A stretch of DNA of 53,721 nt from Saccoglossus kowalevskii (lineage: Eukaryota; Hemichordata; Enteropneusta; Harrimaniidae), in NCBI RefSeq assembly GCF_000003605.2, contig NW_003137413.1, positions 1 to 53,721 on the forward strand. The letters run 5' to 3'. The first letter of the stretch is position 1; each line of letters begins with the position of its first letter. The position numbers were made by a program, and so were the translations under genes. Positions 1-9,330 of the stretch are shown in pieces. Below the pieces are notes generated by a model that saw only the letters and a list, made by a program, of their open reading frames with translations, was not told the DNA's origin and searched no databases.

Positions 1-610
1 CAACACTTTACAATGAGTATGTGTTACATTCATGGCATTGACCACACTGTAAAGTGAGTATATGTATATCATTGGCACTGTCCAACACTCGACAATGAGT
101 ATATGTATATTCATTAGCATCGACCAACATTCTACAATGAGAATGTGTTACATTCATTGGCATTGACCAACACTCTACAATGAGTATATGTTATATTCAT
201 TGGCATCGACCAACATTATACAATGAGTACATGTTACATTCATTGGCACTGATCAAGACTCTACAATGAGTATGTATTACATTCATTGGCATTGACCAAG
301 ACTCGTCAATGAGTATATGCTATATTCATTGGCACCGATCAAGACTCTACAATGAGCATGTATTACATTCATTGACATTGACCAAGACTCGTCAATGAGT
401 GTATGCTATATTCATTGGCATCGACCAACATTCTACAATGAGAACGTGTTACATTCATTGGCATTGACCAACACTCTATAATGAGTATATGTTACATTCA
501 TTTGCATTGACCAACAACACTCTACAATAAGTATATGTTATATTCATTGGCATTGACCAACACTGTAAAATGAGTATATGTTATATTCATTGGCACTGTC
601 CATCACTCGA

Positions 611-635
611 CAATGAGTATATGTTATATTCATTG
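611..635. other. Example of the 25-bp dyad element present in most monomers
   Basis: Arm CAATGAGTATA, spacer TGT, arm TATATTCATTG: the arms are reverse complements except for one G/T position. An equivalent reading pairs CAATGA with TCATTG and ATAT with ATAT around a GTT loop, with a 2-nt GT bulge on the 5' side. The element straddles the CAATGAG end of one unit and the start of the next, so it recurs every 43 bp in one class-dependent form or another. Short dyads able to form cruciforms are known from centromeric satellites that lack a CENP-B box; any such role here is inference. Confidence 0.75.
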
Positions 636-760
636 GCATCGACCAACATTCTACAATGAGAACGTGTTACATTCATTGGCATTGGCCAACATTCTACAAT
701 GAGTATATGTTATATTCATTGGCATCGACCAACATTCTACAATGAGTATGTGTTACATTC

Positions 761-768
761 ATTTGCAT
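761..768. promoter_or_regulatory. Octamer motif ATTTGCAT in one monomer class (example)
   Basis: ATTTGCAT is the exact reverse complement of the POU-family octamer ATGCAAAT. It arises from the common CATTGGCAT by one G-to-T change and marks the class that continues GACAAACACTC. Copies often come as neighbouring pairs 43 bp apart (here 761 and 804). The same octamer is in the 46-bp class with CCAACAACACTC (for example 500-507). The match is seen directly; binding by any protein is inference and would depend on the organism. Confidence 0.45.
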
Positions 769-1163
769 TGACAAACACTCTACAATGAGTATGTGTTACA
801 TTCATTTGCATTGACAAACACTCTACAATGAGTATATGTTACATTCATTGACATTGACCAACACTCTAAAATAAGTATATGTTATATTTATCGGCATTGA
901 CCAATACTCTACAATGAGTATATGTTATATTCATTGCCATCGACCAACATTCTAAAACGAGTATGTGTTACATTAATTGGCATTGACCAAGACGCTACAA
1001 TGAGTATGTGTTACATTAATTGGCATTGACCAAGACGCTACAATGAGTATGTGTTACATTAATTGGCATTGACCAAGACGCTACAATGAGTATGTGTTAC
1101 ATTAATTGGCATTGACCAAGACTCTATACAATGAGTATATGTTATATTCATTTGAATTGACCA

Positions 1164-1820
1164 ACACTCTACAATGAGTATGTGTTACATTCATTGGCAT
1201 TGACCAACACTGTAAAGTGAGTATATGTATATTCATTGGCACTGTCCAACACTCGACAATGAGTATATGTTATATTCATTAGCATCGACCAACATTCTAC
1301 AATGAGAATGTGTTACATTCATTGGCATTGACCAACACTCTACAATGAGTATATGTTATATTCATTGGCATCGACCAACATTATACAATGAGTATATGTT
1401 ACATTCATTGGCACTGATCAAGACTCTACAATGAGTATGTATTACATTCATTGGCATTGACCAAGACTCGTCAATGAGTATATGCTATATTCATTGGCAC
1501 CGATCAAGACTCTACAATGAGTATGTATTACATTCATTGACATTGACCAAGACTCGTCAATGAGTATATGCTATATTCATTGGCATCGACCAACATTCTA
1601 CAATGAGAACGTGTTACATTCATTGACATTGACCAACACTCTATAATGAGTATATGTTACATTCATTTGCATTGACCAACAACACTCTACAATAAGTATA
1701 TGTTATATTCATTGGCATTGACCAACACTGTAAAATGAGTATATGTTATTTTCATTGGCACTGTCCATCACTCGACAATGAGTATATGTATATTCATTGG
1801 CATCGACCAACATTCTACAA
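1164..1820 (+). repeat. 27-mer HOR, copy 2 (partial)
   Basis: This repeats the order of copy 1 from the GTAAAGTGAG landmark (1212) through ACTCGTCAATGAG, AACGTG, CCAACAACACTC and GTCCATCACTCG units. It leaves the copy 1 order at about 1820, where a unit beginning GACGTGTTATATTC is inserted. Identity to copy 1 looks very high; differences are single bases such as GGCATTG versus GACATTG near 1625. Confidence 0.8.
1172..1196. other. Second form of the dyad element (ATGT/ACAT inner stem)
   Basis: Here the outer arms CAATGA and TCATTG are unchanged, but the inner arms read ATGT and ACAT, again with GT bulge and GTT loop. Compared with the 611-635 form, both inner bases have changed (A to G, T to C) and pairing is kept. 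This form is typical of monomers that begin TATGTG or AATGTG and continue TTACATTC. Confidence 0.65.
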
Positions 1821-3655
1821 TGAGACGTGTTATATTCATTGGCACTGTCCAACACTCGACATGAGTATATGTTATATTCATTGGCATCGACCAACATTCT
1901 ACAATGAGAACGTGTTACATTCATTGGCATTGACCAACACTCTACAATGAGTATATGTTATATTCATTGGCATCGACCAACATTCTACAATGAGTATGTG
2001 TTACATTCATTTGCATTGACAAACACTCTACAATGAGTATGTGTTACATTCATTTGCATTGACAAACACTCTACAATGAGTATATGTTACATTCATTGAC
2101 ATTGACCAACACTCTAAAATAAGAATATGTTATATTTATCGGCATTGACCAATACTCTACAATGAGTATATGTTATATTCATTGGAATTGACCAACACAC
2201 AAGAATGAGTATATGTTACATTCATTGACACTGACCAAGACTCCACTATGAGTATGTATTACATTCATTGGCATTGACCACAATTCTACAATGAGAATGT
2301 GTTACATTCATTGGCATTTACCAACACTCTACAATGAGTATGTGTTACATTCATTGGCATTGACCAGCACTGTAAAATGAGTATATGTTATATTCATTGG
2401 CACTGTCCAACACTCGACAATGAGTATATGTTATATTCATTGGCATCGACCAACATTCTACAATGAGTATGTGTTACATTCATTTGCATTGTCAAACACT
2501 CTACAATGAGTATATGTTACATTCATTGACATTGACCAACACTCTACAATAAGTATATGTTATATTTATCGGCATTGACCAATACTCTACAATGAGTATA
2601 TGTTATATTCATTGCCATCGACCAACATTCTAAAACGAGTATGTGTTACATTAATTGGCATTGACCAAGACGCTACAATGAGTATGTGTTATATTCATTG
2701 CCATCGACCAACATTCTAAAACGAGTATGTGTTACATTAATTGGCATTGACCAAGACGCTACAATGAGTATGTGTTACATTAATTGGCATTGACCAAGAC
2801 TCTATACAATGAGTATATGTTATATTTATTGGAATTGACCAACACTCTACAATGAGTATGTATTACATTCATTGGCATTGACCAAGACTCGTCAATGAGT
2901 ATATGCTATATTCATTGTCACCGATCAAGACTCTACAATGAGTATGTATTACATTCATTGACATTGACCAAGACTCGTCAATGAGTATATGCTATATTCA
3001 TTGGCATCGACCAACATTCTACATCGAGAACGTGTTACATTCATTGGCATTGACCAACACTCTATAATGAGTATATGTTACATTCATTTGCATTGACCAA
3101 CAACACTCTACAATAAGTATATGTTATATTCATTGGCATTGACCAACACTGTAAAATGAGTATATGTTATATTCATTGGCACTGTCCAATACTCGACAAT
3201 GAGTATATGTTATATTCATTGGCATCGACCAACATTCTACAATGAGAACGTGTTACATTCATTGGCATTGGCCAACACTCTACAATGAGTATATGTTATA
3301 TTCATTGGCATCGACCAACATTCTACAATGAGTATATGTTATATTCATTGGCATCGACCAACATTCTACAATGAGTATGTGTTACATTCATTTGCATTGT
3401 CAAACACTCTACAATGAGTATATGTTACATTCATTGACATTGACCAACACTCTAAAATAAGTATATGTTATATTTATCGGCATTGACCAATACTCTACAA
3501 TGAGTATATGTGATATTCATTGCCATCGACCAACATTCTAAAACGAGTATGTGTTACATTAATTGGCATTGACCAAGACGCTACAATGAGTATGTGTTAC
3601 ATTAATTGGCATTGACCAAGACTCTATACAATGAGTATATGTTATATTCATTGGA
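1821..3655 (+). repeat. Mosaic block matching 48.9-49.6 kb and 51.3-52.8 kb
   Basis: The rare CGTGTTATATTC junction at 1826 recurs at 48944. The rare variant CAAGACTCCACTATGAG at 2236 recurs at 49356 and 51381. From about 2.1 to 3.65 kb the match to 51.25-52.8 kb holds a constant offset of 49145 (shared CTACAATAAG near 2540, TTTATTGG at 2824, ACATCGAG at 3021). The left part therefore resembles the 2025-bp HOR family and the right part the 19-mer type with ACATCGAG. 2.5-3.65 kb also matches 7.3-8.48 kb at an offset near 4826. Confidence 0.7.
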
Positions 3656-4310
3656 ATTGACAAACACTCTACAATTAGTATATGTTACATTCATTGACTT
3701 TGACCAACACTCTAAAATAAGTATATGTTATATTTATCGGCATTTACCAATACTCTACAATGAGTATATGTTATATTCATTGCCATCGACCAACATTCTA
3801 AAACGAGTATGTGTTACATTAATTGGCATTGACCAAGACGCTACAATGAGTATATGTTATATTCATTGGCATCGACCAACATTCTACAATGAGAACGTGT
3901 TACATTCATTGGCATTGACCAACACTCTAAAATAAGTATATGTTATATTTATCGGCATTTACCAATACTCTACAATGAGTATATGTTATATTCATTGCCA
4001 TCGACCAACATTCTAAAACGAGTATGTGTTACATTAATTGGCATTGACCAAGACGCTACAATGAGTATATGTTATATTCATTGGCATCGACCAACATTCT
4101 ACAATGAGAACGTGTTACATTCATTGGCATTGACCAACACTCTGCAATGAGTATATGTTATATTCATTGGCATCGAGCAACATTCTACAATGAGTATGTG
4201 TTACATTCATTTGCATTGTCAAACACTCTACAATGAGTATATGTTACATTCATTGACATTGACCATCACTCTAAAATAAGTATATGTTATATTTATCGGC
4301 ATTGACCAAT
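3656..4310 (+). repeat. Hexamer-type monomers with a 215-bp (5-mer) tandem duplication
   Basis: The block opens with the CTACAATTAG unit and a rare GACTTTGACC variant (about 3697) shared with about 30834. The stretch from AAAATAAG at 3714 to the next AAAATAAG at 3929 is 215 bp, exactly 5 x 43, and is repeated once (3714-3928 and 3929-4143). Each copy runs AAAATAAG, TTTATCGG, AAAACGAG, GACGCTAC, GGCATCG, AACGTG. The remainder up to 4310 returns to the octamer, AAAATAAG and TTTATCGG order. Confidence 0.7.
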
Positions 4311-4530
4311 ACTCTACAATGAGTATATGTTATATTCATGGGCATTGATCAACATTTTACAATGAGTATATGTTACATTCATTGGCATTGACCAACACTT
4401 TACAATGAGTATATGTTATATTCATTGGCATCGACCAACATTTACAATGAGTATATGTTACATTCATTGGCATTGACCAACATTCTACAATGAGTATATG
4501 TTATATTCATTGGCATTGACCAACATTCTA
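4311..4530 (+). repeat. Island of unusual monomers
   Basis: About five successive units carry changes I rarely see elsewhere: TTCATGGGCATTGATC near 4337, CATTTTACAATGAG, CACTTTACAATGAG, and a unit with CATTTACAATGAG that is one base short. ACTTTACAATGAG otherwise occurs only at the window start and near 47080. Units here alternate TTATATTC and TTACATTC. This may be an older, unhomogenised remnant or a patch imported from elsewhere in the array. Confidence 0.6.
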
Positions 4531-5830
4531 CAATGAGTATGTGTTACATTCATTTGCATTGACAAACACTCTACAATGAGTATATGTTACATTCATTGAC
4601 ATTGACCAACACTCTAAAATAAGTATATGTTATATTTATCGGCATTGACCAATACTCTACAATGAGTATATGTGATATTCATTGCCATCGACCAACATTC
4701 TAAAACGAGTATGTGTTACATTAATTGGCATTGACCAAGACGCTACAATGAGTATGTGTTACATTAATTGGCATTGACCAAGACTCTATACAATGAGTAT
4801 ATGTTATATTCATTGGAATTGACCAACACTCTACAATGAGTATGTGTTACATTCATTGGCATTGACCAACACTGTAAAGTGAGTATATGTATATTCATTG
4901 GCACTGTCCAACACTCGACAATGAGTATATGTTATATTCATTAGCATCGACCAACATTCTACAATGAGAATGTGTTACATTCATTGGCATTGACCAACAC
5001 TCTACAATGAGTATATGTTATATTCATTGGCATCGACCAACATTATACAATGAGTATATGTTACATTCATTGACATTGACCAACACTCTAAAATAAGTAT
5101 ATGTTATATTTATCGGCATTGACCAATACTCTACAATGAGTATATGTTATATTCATTGCCATCGACCAACATTCTAAAACGAGTATGTGTTACATTAATT
5201 GGCATTGACCAAGACGCTACAATGAGTATGTGTTACATTAATTGGCATTGATCAAGACTCTATACAATGAGTATATGTTATATTCATTGGAATTGACCAA
5301 CACTCAACAATGAGTATATGTTACATTCATTGACACTGACCAAGACTCTACTATGAGTATGTATTACATGCATTGGCATTGACCACAATTCTACAATGAG
5401 TATGTGTTACATTCATTGGCATTGACCAACTCTGTAAAGTGAGTATATGTTATATTCATTGGCACTGTCCAACACTCGACAATGAGTATATTTTATATTC
5501 ATTAGCATCGACCAACATTCTACAATGAGAATGTGTTACATTCATTGGCATTGACCAACACTCTACAATGAGTATGTATTACATTCATTGGCATTGACCA
5601 AGACTCGTCAATGAGCATATGCTATATTCATTGGCACCGATCAAGACTCTACAATGAGTATGTATTACATTCATTGACATTGACCAAGACTCGTCAATGA
5701 GTATATGCTATATTCATTGGCATCGATCAACATTCTACAATGAGAATTTTTTACATTCATTGGCATTGACCAACATTCTACAATGAGTATATGTTACATT
5801 CATTTGCATTGACCAACATTCTACAACGAG
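4531..5830 (+). repeat. Block D copy 1 (also at 17.0 and 27.2 kb)
   Basis: The offset to 17.03-18.39 kb is constant at 12504: TGTGATATTC 4671/17175, GTAAAGTGAG 4874/17378 and 5434/17938, CTACAACGAG 5821/18325. A third copy lies at 27.2-28.2 kb (17378/27535 and 17938/28095, offset 10157). It combines the start of the 27-mer HOR with CTACTATGAG, ACATGCATTGG, AACTCTGTAAAG and TATATTTTATATTC units. The matching rare variants indicate segmental copying rather than chance similarity. Confidence 0.75.
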
Positions 5831-7640
5831 TATGTGTTACATTCATTTGCATTGACAAACACTCTACAATTAGTATATGTTACATTCATTGACATTGACC
5901 AACACTCTAAAATAAGTATATGTTATATTTATCGGCATTTACCAATACTCTACAATGAGTATATGTTATATTCATTGCCATCGACCAACATTCTAAAACG
6001 AGTATGTGTTACATTAATTGGCATTGACCAAGACGCTACAATGAGTATGTGTTACATTAATTGGCATTGACCAAGACTCTACAATGAGTATATGTTATAT
6101 TCATTGGAATTGATAAACACTCTACAATTAGTATATGTTACATTCATTGACATTGACCAACACTCTAAAATAAGTATATGTTATATTTATCGGCATTTAC
6201 CAATACTCTACAATGAGTATATGTTATATTCATTGCCATCGACCAACATTCTAAAACGAGTATGTGTTACATTAATTGGCATTGACCAAGACGCTACAAT
6301 GAGTATGTGTTACATTAATTGGCATTGACCAAGACTCTACAATGAGTATATGTTATATTCATTGGAATTGACAAACACTCTACAATTAGTATATGTTACA
6401 TTCATTGACATTGACCAACACTCTAAAATAAGTATATGTTATATTTATCGGCATTTACCAATACTCTACAATGAGTATATGTTATATTCATTGCCATCGA
6501 CCAACATTCTAAAACGAGTATGTGTTACATTAATTGGCATTGACCAAGACGCTACAATGAGTATATGTTATATTCATTGGCATCGACCAACATTCTACAA
6601 TGAGAACGTGTTACATTCATTGGCATTGACCAACACTCTGCAATGAGTATATGTTATATTCATTGGCATCGACCAACATTCTACAATGAGTATGTGTTAC
6701 ATTCATTTGCATTGTCAAACACTCTACAATGAGTATATGTTACATTCATTGACATTGACCAACACTCTAAAATAAGTATATGTTATATTTATCGGCATTG
6801 ACCAATACTCTACAATGAGTATATGTTATATTCATTGCCATCGACCAACATTCTAAAACGAGTATGTGTTACATTAATTGGCATTGACCAAGACGCTACA
6901 ATGAGTATGTGTTATATTCATTGCCATCGACCAACATTCTAAAACGAGTATGTGTTACATTAATTGGCATTGACCAAGACGCTACAATGAGTATGTGTTA
7001 CATTAATTGGCATTGACCAAGACTCTACAATGAGTATATGTTATATTCATTGGAATTGACAAACACTCTACAATTAGTATATGTTACATTCATTGACATT
7101 GATCAACACTCTAAAATAAGTATATGTTATATTTATCGGCATTTACCAATACTCTACAATGAGTATATGTTATATTCATTGCCATCGACCAACATTCTAA
7201 AACGAGTATGTGTTACATTAATTGGCATTGACCAAGACGCTACAATGAGTATATGTTATATTCATTGGCATCGACCAACATTCTACAATGAGAACGTGTT
7301 ACATTCATTGGCATTGACCAACACTCTGCAATGAGTATATGTTATATTCATTGGCATCGACCAACATTCTACAATGAGTATGTGTTACATTCATTTGCAT
7401 TGTCAAACACTCTACAATGAGTATATGTTACATTCATTGACATTGACCAACACTCTAAAATAAGTATATGTTATATTTATCGGCATTGACCAATACTCTA
7501 CAATGAGTATATGTTATATTCATTGCCATCGACCAACATTCTAAAACGAGTATGTGTTACATTAATTGGCATTGACCAAGACGCTACAATGAGTATGTGT
7601 TACATTAATTGGCATTGACCAAGACTCTATACAATGAGTA
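5831..7640 (+). repeat. Block C copy 1: three 258-bp hexamers plus a 688-bp 16-mer step
   Basis: A 6-monomer unit (CTACAATTAG, AAAATAAG, TTTATCGGCATTTACC, AAAACGAG, GACGCTAC, GACTCTAC) repeats at 258 bp: equivalent points are 5834, 6092 and 6350. The same unit returns at 7038, 688 bp (16 x 43) after 6350. Because 43 leaves remainder 1 on division by 3, long open frames of 78-98 codons appear here only where CTACAATTAG and AAAACGAG both remove in-frame TGA codons. Related copies start near 10.1, 20.7, 29.0, 30.5, 33.0 and 43.6 kb. Confidence 0.8.
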
Positions 7641-8480
7641 TATGTTATATTTATTGGAATTGACCAACACTCTACAATGAGTATGTATTACATTCATTGG
7701 CATTGACCAAGACTCGTCAATGAGTATATGCTATATTCATTGTCACAGATCAAGACTCTACAATGAGTATGTATTACATTCATTGACATTGACCAAGACT
7801 CGTCAATGAGTATATGCTATATTCATTGGCATCGACCAACATTCTACATCGAGAACGTGTTACATTCATTGGCATTGACCAACACTCTATAATGAGTATA
7901 TGTTACATTCATTTGCATTGACCAACAACACTCTACAATAAGTATATGTTATATTCATTGGCATTGACCAACACTGTAAAATGAGTATATGTTATATTCA
8001 TTGGCACTGTCCAATACTCGACAATGAGTATATGTTATATTCATTGGCATCGACCAACATTCTACAATGAGAACGTGTTACATTCATTGGCATTGGCCAA
8101 CACTCTACAATGAGTATATGTTATATTCATTGGCATCGACCAACATTCTACAATGAGTATATGTTATATTCATTGGCATCGACCAACATTCTACAATGAG
8201 TATGTGTTACATTCATTTGCATTGACAAACACTCTACAATGAGTATATGTTACATTCATTGACATTGACCAACACTCTAAAATAAGTATATGTTATATTT
8301 ATCGGCATTGACCAATACTCTACAATGAGTATATGTTATATTCATTGCCATCGACCAACATTCTAAAACGAGTATGTGTTACATTAATTGGCATTGACCA
8401 AGACGCTACAATGAGTATGTGTTACATTAATTGGCATTGACCAAGACTCTATACAATGAGTATATGTTATATTCATTGGA
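7641..8480 (+). repeat. ACATCGAG-type block matching 2.8-3.65 kb
   Basis: TTTATTGG at 7650 and ACATCGAG at 7846 match 2824 and 3021 at an offset near 4826, and the same class order continues to about 8480, where 3655 leaves it. The order is 45-bp CTCTATACAATGAG unit, TTTATTGG, ACTCGTCAATGAG, TTGTCAC(C/A)GATC, ACTCGTCAATGAG, ACATCGAGAACG, CTATAATGAG, CCAACAACACTC, CTGTAAAATGAG, GTCCAATACTCG. It is the same order as the 19-mer tandem at 15.7-17.3 kb. Confidence 0.7.
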
Positions 8481-9330
8481 ATTGACCAACACTCTACAAT
8501 GAGTATGTGTTACATTCATTGGCATTGACCAACACTGTAAAGTGAGTATATGTATATTCATTGGCACTGTCCAACACTCGACAATGAGTATATGTTATAT
8601 TCATTAGCATCGACCAACATTCTACAATGAGAATGTGTTACATTCATTGGCATTGACCAACACTCTACAATGAGTATATGTTATATTCATTGGCATCGAC
8701 CAACATTATACAATGAGTATATGTTACATTCATTGGCACTGATCAAGACTCTACAATGAGTATGTATTACATTCATTGGCATTGACCAAGACTCGTCAAT
8801 GAGTATATGCTATATTCATTGGCACCGATCAAGACTCTACAATGAGTATGTATTACATTCATTGACATTGACCAAGACTCGTCAATGAGTATATGCTATA
8901 TTCATTGGCGTCGACCAACATTCTACAATGAGAACGTGTTACATTCATTGGCATTGACCAACACTCTATAATTAGTATATGTTACATTCATTTGCATTGA
9001 CCAACAACACTCTACAATAAGTATATGTTATATTCAATGGCATTGACCAACACTGTAAAATGAGTATATGTTATATTCATTGGAATTGACCAACAGTCTA
9101 CAATGAGTATATGTTATATTCATTGGCATTGACCAACATTCTACAATGAGAACGTGTTACATTCATTGGCATTGGCCAACACTCTACAATGAGTATATGT
9201 TATATTCATTGGCATCGACCAACATTCTACAATGAGTATGTGTTACATTCATTTGCATTGACAAACACTCTACAATGAGTATGTGTTACATTCATTTGCA
9301 TTGACCAACACTCAACAATGAGTATATGTT
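8481..9330 (+). repeat. 27-mer HOR fragment with AACAGTCTAC marker
   Basis: GTAAAGTGAG at 8537, GGCGTCGACC near 8908 and the rare AACAGTCTAC at about 9092 recur with one constant offset (10564) at 19.1-19.9 kb, and again 22899 further on at 42.0-42.8 kb. Three copies thus share the same rare variants. An ATTAGTATATG variant (CTATAATTAG near 8970) is private to this copy. Confidence 0.72.

Larger units (their letters stand above)
1..1163 (+). repeat. 27-mer HOR, copy 1
   Basis: The landmark GTAAAGTGAG at 49 returns at 1212, an offset of 1163 bp. The class order is: GTAAAGTGAG unit; short unit with TATATGTATATTC; TTAGCATCGACC unit; AATGTG unit; ATTATACAATGAG unit; CACTGATCAAGACTC; two rounds of ACTCGTCAATGAG units; AACGTG unit; 46-bp CCAACAACACTC unit; GTCCATCACTCG unit; paired octamer units; AAAATAAG; TTTATCGG; AAAACGAG; three GACGCTAC units; 45-bp CTCTATACAATGAG unit; TTTGAATTGACC unit. 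Arithmetic fits 27 x 43 with -1, +2 and +3 length variants, less two local deletions. Several single-base losses lie in the first 100 bp. Confidence 0.85.
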
